From Pseudomonas antarctica (GTDB lineage: Bacteria > Pseudomonadota > Gammaproteobacteria > Pseudomonadales > Pseudomonadaceae), in the NCBI RefSeq assembly GCF_001647715.1, contig NZ_CP015600.1:434001-498000 (forward strand): a DNA stretch of 64,000 nt, given 5' to 3'. The notes below the pieces were generated by a model, which saw only the letters and a list, made by a program, of their open reading frames with translations, was not told where the DNA came from and did no database searches. Below, one piece after another: positions 50,182 through 57,215 of the stretch (position 1 is the stretch's first letter; each line of letters opens with the position of its first letter). A program made the position numbers and the translations under genes.

Positions 50182-50271
50182 GTGGGAGCCGGGCTTGCCC
50201 GCGATGGCGGCTTGTCAGTCGCTAGATGGGGTGCCTGAGATATCGCTATCGCGGGCAAGCCCAGCTCCCAC
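50182..50271. repeat. Paired REP element upstream of rpmE
   Basis: Inverted REP cores at 50182-50204 (GTGGGAGCCGGGCTTGCCCG) and about 50249-50271 (GCGGGCAAGCCCAGCTCCCA), between divergent genes. Confidence 0.87.
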
Positions 50272-50341
50272 ATGGACGCTGGTGTGTTGGGTTTTTCTGA
50301 TGAAAGGGGCTTTTATGTGGGTAAACCACGGGAAGCGCTGC

Positions 50342-50369
50342 TTGCGCGTTTAAAAAGGTCTGGTAGAAT
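50342..50369 (+). promoter_or_regulatory. Sigma-70 type promoter of rpmE
   Basis: TTGCGC (50342-50347), a 16-base spacer and TAGAAT (50364-50369), with a GC-rich CGCGG discriminator downstream, as expected of growth-rate-controlled ribosomal protein promoters. The leader to the rpmE ATG is about 65 bases. Confidence 0.65.
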
Positions 50370-50393
50370 CCGCGGCCTAATTACGTGCGGTAT

Positions 50394-50409
50394 TCGACAA
50401 TAGTGTCGA
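50394..50409 (+). promoter_or_regulatory. Leader hairpin of rpmE, candidate L31 autoregulatory site
   Basis: Perfect 6-bp stem TCGACA / TGTCGA with a 4-base loop in the 5' untranslated region, about 30 bases before the start codon. L31 leaders in gammaproteobacteria are reported to mediate autogenous control; whether this is one is inference. Confidence 0.4.
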
Positions 50410-50439
50410 GTGGCGGCACGCTAGCCCGAGGAAGTCACC

Positions 50440-50673
50440 ATGAAAGCCGATATCCATCCAGCGTACGAAACCATCGAAGTAACCTGCAGCTGCGGCAACA
50501 AGTTCGAAACGCGTTCGAACCTGTGCAAGCCACTGGGTACTGACGTATGCAACGAGTGCCACCCGTTCTACACCGGTAAGCAGAAAACTCTGGACACCGG
50601 CGGCCGTGTACAGCGCTTCGCAGATCGCTTTGGTACTTTCGGCAAGAAGCCTGCTGCTACTCCAGCAGAGTAA
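50440..50673 (+). CDS. rpmE: 50S ribosomal protein L31 (zinc-binding form)
   Basis: A 77-residue ribosomal protein of the B7/B1b bridge region. The C+ type is shown by CSC (Cys16, Cys18) and CNEC (Cys37/Cys40 region), which bind zinc; zinc-replete paralogues like this are replaced by Cys-less RpmE2 under zinc starvation. The C-terminal KKPAATPAE is a small extension. It follows a GAGGAAG site and is transcribed alone, ending at a strong terminator. Confidence 0.97.
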   Translation: MKADIHPAYETIEVTCSCGNKFETRSNLCKPLGTDVCNECHPFYTGKQKTLDTGGRVQRFADRFGTFGKKPAATPAE

Positions 50674-50707
50674 GGCTCAAAAGCCCTCTGGGTTTTTGCC
50701 GGCTGTT

Positions 50708-50739
50708 GAAAAAGGCGTCCCTTGTGGACGCCTTTTTTG
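50708..50739 (+). terminator. Rho-independent terminator after rpmE
   Basis: Stem AAAGGCGTCC / GGACGCCTTT around a short loop (CTTGT), followed by a T run, 35 bases after the rpmE stop. Confidence 0.93.
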
Positions 50740-50792
50740 TGCCTGTGATTTGGCAGTGTCGCTAAAAAACGACGCTCGAATAAAAAATTGTA

Positions 50793-50807
50793 GACATTTT
50801 TTATGTC
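50793..50807. promoter_or_regulatory. Dyad GACAT-N5-ATGTC upstream of malic enzyme gene
   Basis: Perfect 5-bp inverted repeat within ATTGTAGACAT...ATGTCAATTGTG, AT-rich, about 155 bases before the malic enzyme start. The TTGTAGACA/ATGTCAA pattern resembles operators of FadR-type GntR regulators; the regulator is unknown. Confidence 0.35.
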
Positions 50808-50961
50808 AATTGTGAACAGTTGAGCCCTTGTATCCCGTGGCTCTTGGCCGAAAGTCGTAGCGCAGGGCCCTTGACACCTGTGACTGCCCAGTCTTGTAGG
50901 GACTTTGCGACACGCGTATCCTCGGCGGTCCGTCGACCAACAGTAAAAGCGGAATGCCGAT

Positions 50962-52230
50962 ATGTCTGATTTGAAAACTGCCGCTCTCGAATATCATGCC
51001 CATCCTCGTCCAGGAAAGCTGAGTGTAGAGCTCACCAAAGCCACTGCCACCGCCCGCGACCTGTCGCTGGCCTACAGCCCTGGCGTTGCCGAGCCCGTAC
51101 GTGAAATCGCCCGCGACCCTGAACTGGCGTACAAGTACACCGGCAAAGGCAACCTGGTTGCAGTGATTTCCGATGGCACCGCGATTCTCGGCCTGGGTAA
51201 CCTCGGCCCATTGGCTTCCAAGCCAGTCATGGAAGGTAAGGGCGTGCTGTTCAAGCGCTTTGCCGGCATCGACGTTTTCGACATCGAAGTCGATTCCGAG
51301 AGCCCGCAGGCTTTCATCGACACCGTTAAGCGCATTTCCATCACCTTCGGTGGCATCAACCTGGAAGACATCAAGGCACCTGAGTGCTTCGAGATCGAAA
51401 AGGCCCTGATCGAACAGTGCGACATTCCGGTATTCCACGATGACCAGCACGGCACCGCGATCGTTACCGCGGCCGGCATGATCAACGCCCTGGAAATCGC
51501 TGGCAAAACTCTGGCTGACGCCCAAATCGTCTGCCTGGGCGCTGGCGCTGCGGCCATCTCCTGCATGAAGTTGCTGGTGAGCATGGGCGCCAAGCTGGAA
51601 AACATCTTCATGGTCGACAGCAAGGGCGTTGTTCAGTCCGAGCGTACCGACCTGAACCAGTACAAGGCGATGTTTGCCCACGCCACTGACAAGCGCACCC
51701 TGGCTGATGCCTTGAACGGTGCAGACGTGTTCGTTGGCCTGTCCGGCCCGAACCTGCTGAGCGCTGAAGGCCTGAAGTCCATGGCGGCCAACCCGATCGT
51801 GTTCGCCTGCTCCAACCCAGACCCGGAAATCTCCCCGGAACTGGCGCACGCCACCCGTAACGACGTGATCATGGCCACCGGCCGTTCGGACTACCCGAAC
51901 CAGGTCAACAACGTACTGGGCTTCCCGTTCATCTTCCGTGGCGCCCTGGACGTTCGCGCCAAGCGCATCAACGAAGAGATGAAAGTAGCTGCCGCCAACG
52001 CCCTGCGTGAACTGGCCAAGCTGCCGGTACCTCAGGACGTATGCGATGCCTACGGTGGTGCCCCGCTGGCGTTCGGCCGTGAGTACATCATTCCGAAACC
52101 AATGGATAAGCGCCTGATCACCCTGATCTCCGATGCCGTGGCTAAAGCTGCCATCGAGACGGGTGTGGCCACCCTGCCGTATCCGAAGCACTACCCACTG
52201 CAAAGCGTGGATGATGTGTTCAACGGCTAA
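50962..52230 (+). CDS. maeB: NADP-dependent malic enzyme, short form
   Basis: Oxidatively decarboxylates malate to pyruvate, supplying NADPH and linking the TCA cycle to gluconeogenic and lipid synthesis. The 422-residue protein has the N-terminal malic domain (SLAYSPGVAEPVREI; NLGPLASKPVMEGKGVLFK; DDQHGTA) and the NAD(P)-binding domain (IVCLGAGAAAISC). It ends there, so it lacks the phosphotransacetylase domain fused in E. coli MaeB. A terminator follows. Cofactor preference is assigned by subfamily, not read from residues. Confidence 0.93.
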   Translation: MSDLKTAALEYHAHPRPGKLSVELTKATATARDLSLAYSPGVAEPVREIARDPELAYKYTGKGNLVAVISDGTAILGLGNLGPLASKPVMEGKGVLFKRFAGIDVFDIEVDSESPQAFIDTVKRISITFGGINLEDIKAPECFEIEKALIEQCDIPVFHDDQHGTAIVTAAGMINALEIAGKTLADAQIVCLGAGAAAISCMKLLVSMGAKLENIFMVDSKGVVQSERTDLNQYKAMFAHATDKRTLADALNGADVFVGLSGPNLLSAEGLKSMAANPIVFACSNPDPEISPELAHATRNDVIMATGRSDYPNQVNNVLGFPFIFRGALDVRAKRINEEMKVAAANALRELAKLPVPQDVCDAYGGAPLAFGREYIIPKPMDKRLITLISDAVAKAAIETGVATLPYPKHYPLQSVDDVFNG

Positions 52231-52248
52231 GCTGTTGTAACGCTACAA

Positions 52249-52285
52249 CAAAAAGCCCCGGCTCTCACGAGTCGGGGCTTTTTTG
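52249..52285 (+). terminator. Rho-independent terminator after malic enzyme gene
   Basis: Stem AAAAGCCCCGGCTC / GAGTCGGGGCTTTT (one G-T pair, loop TCAC) followed by a T run. The A run on the left may let it also serve the convergent PBP1a gene. Confidence 0.93.
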
Positions 52286-52347
52286 TGGCGATTCGCTTGG
52301 GCCTGGTGGCGCTCCTACATTGGATCTGCGTTCAGGCGCAGACCGAG

Positions 52348-54813
52348 TTAGAAGAGATCGATCGGCGCCGCCTCATCCGCCGGCAGCGGGCTGCCCGGTG
52401 CGGTGCCGTTACCCAGCTCGTTGACCGACGGTGGCGTGTCTTCACTCTTGAACAGCTCGAAGTACGCATTTGGCGTGCTTGGCGAAGCCGCACGGCCACT
52501 CACCGGATCAATCCGCAGGCTGAGAATGCCTTCCGGCTCAGGCTGGGTGTGCAGCGGCTTGTCTTTCAAGGCCGCGCCCATGTAACTCATCCAGATCGGC
52601 AGGGCGACGGTGCCGCCAAACTCGCGACGACCGAGGCTTTCCGGTTGGTCGTAGCCGGTCCATACGGTGGTCACGTAGTCAGCGTTGTAGCCGGAGAACC
52701 AGGCGTCCTTGGATTCGTTGGTGGTACCGGTCTTGCCTGCAATGTCTGCACGGCCCAAGGCCAGGGCGCGACGGCCGGTACCCTTCTTGATGACGTCTTC
52801 CAGGATGCTGTTGAGGATATAGGTGGTACGGCCATCCACGACACGTTCAGCAACCGCAGGTGTTTGTGGCTCGGTTGGCGCAGGGGCGTTTGCGGCTGGT
52901 GCTGCACCGGGTGTTGGCTCAATGGTGATGCCGCCGTTGCTGGGTGCGGCGATGCCATCGGGTGCTGCAACACCGTTGACCACATCACCTGGCACGCGTG
53001 GCGGGTTGGCGGTGAACAGTGTGTCGCCATTGCGACTCTCGATCTTGTCGATCAGGTACGGCGTGATCTTGTAGCCGCCGTTGGCAAACGTGCTCCAGCC
53101 TGTGGCGATTTCCATCGGCGTCAGGGTCGCGGTGCCGAGGGCCAGGGACAGGTTGGGTGGCAGGTCCGACTTGTTGAAGCCGAAGCGCGTCATGTAGTCG
53201 ATAGTCTTGCCAACGCCCATCGCCTGCAGCAGGCGGATCGACACCAGGTTACGCGACTTGTACAGCGCCTCGCGAATACGGATAGGGCCGAGGAACGTGT
53301 TGGTGTCGTTCTTCGGGCGCCAGACCTTGTCCAGGTACTCGTCGACAAACACGATCGGCGCGTCGTTGACCAGGCTGGCAGCGGTGTAGCCATTGTCCAG
53401 TGCGGCGCTGTAGACGAACGGCTTGAAACTCGATCCCGGCTGGCGCTTGGCCTGGGTGGCGCGGTTGTAGTTGCTTTGTTCGAAGGCAAAACCACCGACC
53501 AGGGCGCGGATCGCACCGTTCTGTGGGTCAAGAGACACCAGGGCGCCTTGAGCCACAGGGACCTGGCTGAATTTCAGGCTGTCGTCTTTCTGGCGTTTTA
53601 CGCGGATCAGGTCACCCACCTGCGCGACATCCGCCGGCTGCTTGGGCATCGGGCCCATGCTGTTGGTGTTCAGGAAGGGGCGCGCCCACTTCATGCTGTC
53701 CCACGACACATGGCCTTCACCGGTGCGGGTCAGTACTTGCACGCCATCTTTCGTCACTTGGGTGACGATGGCCGGTTCCAGGCCGCTGATTGGGCGCTGT
53801 TTGCTCAGTTCGGTGGTCCAGGCGCTCAGGGTTTTGCCGGGCAGGCGTGATTCGGGGCCGCGATAGCCATGGCGCTGGTCATAGGTGACGAGGCCGTCAT
53901 GGACTGAGTTGTTGGCGATGTCCTGCAGGTTGCTAGGAACGGTCGTGGTCACGCGGAAGCCTTCGGTGTAGGCCTCGCTGCCATAACGACCGACCATTTC
54001 GGCGCGCGCCATTTCAGCGATGTACGGTGCATTCACTTCCGGTGTCGGCACGTGGTAGCTGGCATTCAACGGCTCGGCTACGGCGCTTTCATAGGCGGCC
54101 TGGTCGATCTTGCCCAGCTTGTACATGCGCCCCAGGATCCAGTCGCGACGCTCTTTGCTGCGCGCAGGGTTGGCCAGTGGGTTAAAGCGTGACGGGGCCT
54201 TGGGCAGGCCTGCAATCATTGCCATCTGCGCCAGGCTGGCGTCACGAATCGACTTGCCATAGTAAACCTGGGACGCCGCTTCGATCCCGTAGGCGCGGTT
54301 GCCCAGGTAGATCTTGTTGACGTACAGCTCAAGGATTTCGTCCTTGGTCAGCTGACGTTCGATCTGCAATGCCAGCAGGATTTCAGTGGCTTTACGCGAA
54401 AAGCTGCGCTCGCTGGTGAGGAAGAAGTTCTTCGCCACCTGCATGGTGATGGTGCTGCCGCCGGACTGAATGTGTCCGCTTTTTACCAGCTGTGTGGCTG
54501 CACGCACCAGGCTGCTGGGGTCGACGCCGTAGTGATTGGCGAAATTATCGTCTTCAGCCGACAGCAGCGCGTTGATGAAATTGGGTGGAATGTCGGCGAA
54601 ACGGATCGGTGTACGGCGCATTTCGCCGAACTCCGCGATCAGTTTTTCATCGCTGCTGTAAACCCGCAAAGGAATCTGCAACTGGATACTTCTGAGCGCC
54701 TCTACGGAAGGCAAACCCGGACTAAGGTAGAGGTAGGCACCGCTGAGCACGAGCAGCAGCCCGCAGACGATCGCGACAATGGAGTACCCGAAAAACTTCA
54801 GCAGACGAATCAA
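52348..54813 (-). CDS. mrcA: Penicillin-binding protein 1A
   Basis: Bifunctional peptidoglycan glycosyltransferase/transpeptidase (also named ponA). It has 821 residues: an N-terminal membrane anchor (about 9-30), GT51 domain with the catalytic Glu in SAEDDNFANHYGVD (about 85-98), an OB-like insert, and a transpeptidase with SSFKP (SxxK, GSSFKPFVYSAAL), SRN-type KSRNLVSI and KTGTTNE. It is divergent from the pilM operon, as elsewhere in Pseudomonas. Confidence 0.96.
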   Translation of the reverse strand: MIRLLKFFGYSIVAIVCGLLLVLSGAYLYLSPGLPSVEALRSIQLQIPLRVYSSDEKLIAEFGEMRRTPIRFADIPPNFINALLSAEDDNFANHYGVDPSSLVRAATQLVKSGHIQSGGSTITMQVAKNFFLTSERSFSRKATEILLALQIERQLTKDEILELYVNKIYLGNRAYGIEAASQVYYGKSIRDASLAQMAMIAGLPKAPSRFNPLANPARSKERRDWILGRMYKLGKIDQAAYESAVAEPLNASYHVPTPEVNAPYIAEMARAEMVGRYGSEAYTEGFRVTTTVPSNLQDIANNSVHDGLVTYDQRHGYRGPESRLPGKTLSAWTTELSKQRPISGLEPAIVTQVTKDGVQVLTRTGEGHVSWDSMKWARPFLNTNSMGPMPKQPADVAQVGDLIRVKRQKDDSLKFSQVPVAQGALVSLDPQNGAIRALVGGFAFEQSNYNRATQAKRQPGSSFKPFVYSAALDNGYTAASLVNDAPIVFVDEYLDKVWRPKNDTNTFLGPIRIREALYKSRNLVSIRLLQAMGVGKTIDYMTRFGFNKSDLPPNLSLALGTATLTPMEIATGWSTFANGGYKITPYLIDKIESRNGDTLFTANPPRVPGDVVNGVAAPDGIAAPSNGGITIEPTPGAAPAANAPAPTEPQTPAVAERVVDGRTTYILNSILEDVIKKGTGRRALALGRADIAGKTGTTNESKDAWFSGYNADYVTTVWTGYDQPESLGRREFGGTVALPIWMSYMGAALKDKPLHTQPEPEGILSLRIDPVSGRAASPSTPNAYFELFKSEDTPPSVNELGNGTAPGSPLPADEAAPIDLF

Positions 54814-55030
54814 GGCTTTTGGATTTCCAGAGAAAAGAATGAGTTAGGCGTCGGGGCATGCATGGCAAACCATGGATCGACCCGAGCTGCAAATAAAAAG
54901 CGGGAAAAAACGCTGGGCATTAAAGCATTTTCGGCTTGGGGCGTCATTCGTACCCGTTAAACAAGTCGACCGAATGCACGACACCCGGCCGCAATCAGGC
55001 GGTATGACAGGCAAAGTTTTGGGGAGTTTT

Positions 55031-55687
55031 ATGAGAAAGGGATTTTTCAGGCGAAAAGCCAGCACCCTGCTGGGCGTCGACATCAATGACACAGGCATCA
55101 AGCTGATTGAGCTGGGCTATTCAGTCGGTGGTTACAGCGTTCAGTCTTATGTTACGCAGGGGCTGCCTGCCAATGCCGTAGTCGATGGCACGCTGTTGGA
55201 CCTCGAGGCGATAGCGCGGACGTTGCAGCAGGCGTTATCTCGGTTGCATACATCCGCCCGGCAGGCAGCTGTGGCAGTCTCGGGCCCATCGGTCATCACA
55301 CGGGTGATTGAAATGGACGCGGGGCTCAGTGACGAGGAAATGGTCTGGAAGATCCAGATGGAGGCCGACCAGTACATTCCTTACCCGTTGGACGATGTCG
55401 CCATTGATTTTCAGGTCCGTGGCCCTTCGCCCCAGGGCTCGGCGCGGGTCGAAGTGTTGCTGGCAGCCTGCCTCAAGGAGCAGGTCGAGGCCCGCAAAGC
55501 GGTTTTGGCCCTGGCCGGGTTGGCGGCACGGGTGGTGGATGTCGAAGGGTTTGCATTGGAGCGCGCTTGCAGTCAGGATTTCGCCAGCTTCACGCCGGGC
55601 TATCGCGTTGATGGCGCACAGTGGGCCGTGGATGCCCATGGGATGGGAGTTGCTTGCGGGTTGGCCCTGAGGAGTTTCGCTGGATGA
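55031..55687 (+). CDS. pilM: PilM, shortened type IV pilus inner-membrane assembly protein
   Basis: Actin-like cytoplasmic protein that binds the PilN N-terminus and ties the pilus alignment complex to the motor. This copy is 218 residues against about 354 in P. aeruginosa. Residues 1-180 align well (TLLGVDINDTGIKLIEL; EADQYIPYPLDDVAIDF at 111-127; VVDVEGFALERA), then about 20 unmatched residues lead straight into the usual C-terminus GVACGLALRSF. The missing block holds most of the second actin-like half, including nucleotide-binding loops. The frame is uninterrupted and overlaps pilN, so it looks like a stable in-frame deletion. GGGGAG precedes ATG 55031. Confidence 0.85.
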   Translation: MRKGFFRRKASTLLGVDINDTGIKLIELGYSVGGYSVQSYVTQGLPANAVVDGTLLDLEAIARTLQQALSRLHTSARQAAVAVSGPSVITRVIEMDAGLSDEEMVWKIQMEADQYIPYPLDDVAIDFQVRGPSPQGSARVEVLLAACLKEQVEARKAVLALAGLAARVVDVEGFALERACSQDFASFTPGYRVDGAQWAVDAHGMGVACGLALRSFAG

Positions 55688-56235
55688 CACGAATCAATCT
55701 TTTGCCTTGGCGCCAGGCGCTGGCGGAGCGGCGGCGCAAATACTTCCTGATATTTCTGCTGGCGTTCGCCGGTGTGGCGCTCGCGGCGGTTTGGCTGGCG
55801 GACCAGGTCATCGATCAGGCTATAGACCGTCAGGTGACGCGCAACAATCACCTGACCAAAGAAGTCGCCGTTCAGGACTCCCGCATCAAGACCATCGACG
55901 ACTTACAGGAGCAAAGCCAGCAACTGGCTGCGCGTATGAAGGTCGTGCAGGACCTGCACGAATCCCGCTCGGCCAGCGCCCAGCTATTGGACCAGTTGGC
56001 CCGTGCGGTGCCGGATGGGGTGCATCTTCACGAGGTTGTAGCCAAGGGCAACACCGTGAGTGTCAGCGGCAGTGCCGAATCCAGCCAGGATATCGCCCAA
56101 CTGATGCGCCGCCTGGAGGCGTCTGAAGGTGCTCACGCCACTCGCCTGCAACATGTGCGTGCGGAGGCGCAAGGTGGCGGCAACGCCTTTCAATTGATGG
56201 TGCGCCAGGGGGAATCCACCGAGGCCCAGCCATGA
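55684..56235 (+). CDS. pilN: PilN, type IV pilus inner-membrane assembly protein
   Basis: A 183-residue bitopic protein of the alignment subcomplex. The N-terminal INLLPWR motif (residues 4-10), which docks into PilM, is intact, followed by one membrane helix (about 21-43), a coiled coil (about 55-95) and a periplasmic ferredoxin-like domain (VHLHEVVAKGNTVSVSGSAES). ATG 55684 overlaps the pilM stop by 4 bases, and its own stop overlaps the next start by 4. Confidence 0.92.
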   Translation: MTRINLLPWRQALAERRRKYFLIFLLAFAGVALAAVWLADQVIDQAIDRQVTRNNHLTKEVAVQDSRIKTIDDLQEQSQQLAARMKVVQDLHESRSASAQLLDQLARAVPDGVHLHEVVAKGNTVSVSGSAESSQDIAQLMRRLEASEGAHATRLQHVRAEAQGGGNAFQLMVRQGESTEAQP

Positions 56236-57203
56236 GCCTGCCCAGGCTCGACTTTTCCACGCTCGCTTACAACGCTGCTAAATGGCCCTTGCCGGGCAAG
56301 GTTCTGCTGGGCTGCGCGCTGGCAGGTCTGGTGTGGGTGGTGGGCAATGGTTGGCTGCTGGCCCCGGCAAGCGAGCGGCTGCACACGTTGGAAGCGCAGG
56401 CAGTGGCGCTGCAACAGGAGCTCACACAAAAGGCTGGCTTGGCAGACAGTCTTGAGGAACGTGCCCGTCAGGGGCAGGTGATGCAGGAGGCGGTTGGCGG
56501 GCTTTTACGCCAATTGCCCGGCGAGTCGGATATGCCTGGCCTACTCGAAGCCATTGCTCGGCTGGCGGCGGCCAACGGCGTGGTGGTCGAGGGCGTCACG
56601 GTCCTGGACGAACTGTCTCTGCCGCTCTACATCGAGGAGCCTGTGCAGGTTGGGGTGTTTGGCGCCTATCACGACCTGGCGATGTTCGTGAGTGCCTTGG
56701 GTGGGCTGTCGCAGATGGTCACGGTGCACGATGTTGCGCTTCGGTCTGATGGGCCGTTACTGCGCCTTGAGCTACTGGCCAAGGCTTATCGCGGCAGGTT
56801 GCCTGGCGGCAAGCCTGAGCGCGTTGTCGAGCCGGTGGCGCGATTTGTCTACGATGCGACCTCTCTGCGTGATCCGTTCCAGCCGCCCACCTCGCAGGCC
56901 TATCACGCGGCAGGCCTGCCGGCACGTGCGCCGGACTTGGCCCGTAAACGTGGAGTGCTGGAAGGTCTGGCCCTCGATCAAGTCGAAATGGTCGGCACCT
57001 TGTCCCGCGGCATGCAAACCTTCGTCCTGCTGCGCGCAGCATCGGCTGTGCACCGGCTGGCGGTTGGCGATTACCTGGGGCCCAACCACGGCCGGGTCAC
57101 GGCCATTCATGCAGGCCACATTGAACTGGCCGAGCTGTTCCCGGATGAGCAGGGCGCATGGCTGGAGCGCTCCCGAACCCTGGTGTTAACTATCAACTCA
57201 TAA
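56232..57203 (+). CDS. pilOP: PilO-PilP fusion protein
   Basis: One 323-residue frame carries two proteins normally separate. Residues 1 to about 195 are PilO: membrane helix about 22-44, coiled coil about 45-90, and the core ending LRLELLAKAYR. Residues about 205-323 are the PilP beta-domain: YDATSLRDPFQPP, then LEGLALDQVEMVGTL, VHRLAVGDYLGPNHGRVTAI and GAWLERSRTLVLTIN. The PilP signal peptide, lipobox Cys and most of its unstructured N-terminal region are gone, so this PilP cannot be a lipoprotein and is held by the PilO anchor. Frame is continuous between pilN and pilQ. Confidence 0.85.
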   Translation: MSLPRLDFSTLAYNAAKWPLPGKVLLGCALAGLVWVVGNGWLLAPASERLHTLEAQAVALQQELTQKAGLADSLEERARQGQVMQEAVGGLLRQLPGESDMPGLLEAIARLAAANGVVVEGVTVLDELSLPLYIEEPVQVGVFGAYHDLAMFVSALGGLSQMVTVHDVALRSDGPLLRLELLAKAYRGRLPGGKPERVVEPVARFVYDATSLRDPFQPPTSQAYHAAGLPARAPDLARKRGVLEGLALDQVEMVGTLSRGMQTFVLLRAASAVHRLAVGDYLGPNHGRVTAIHAGHIELAELFPDEQGAWLERSRTLVLTINS

Positions 57204-57215
57204 CGGAATCCAACA

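Larger units (their letters stand above)
50082..50439. other. 358-base intergenic region priA-rpmE
   Basis: Region between divergent priA and rpmE. It holds a REP pair (50182-50271), the rpmE promoter (50342-50369) and a leader hairpin (50394-50409). A priA promoter must lie in 50082-50180 but none was convincing. No small coding frame was supported. Confidence 0.8.

Noticed and set aside
52305..52325. REP remnant after the malic enzyme terminator (GTGGCGCTCCTACATTGG)
   Set aside because: Only loosely similar to the REP core and without a partner; too decayed to support.
54872..55030. In-frame extension of pilM
   Set aside because: The added residues have no PilM similarity and occupy the intergenic promoter region; GGGGAG precedes ATG 55031.
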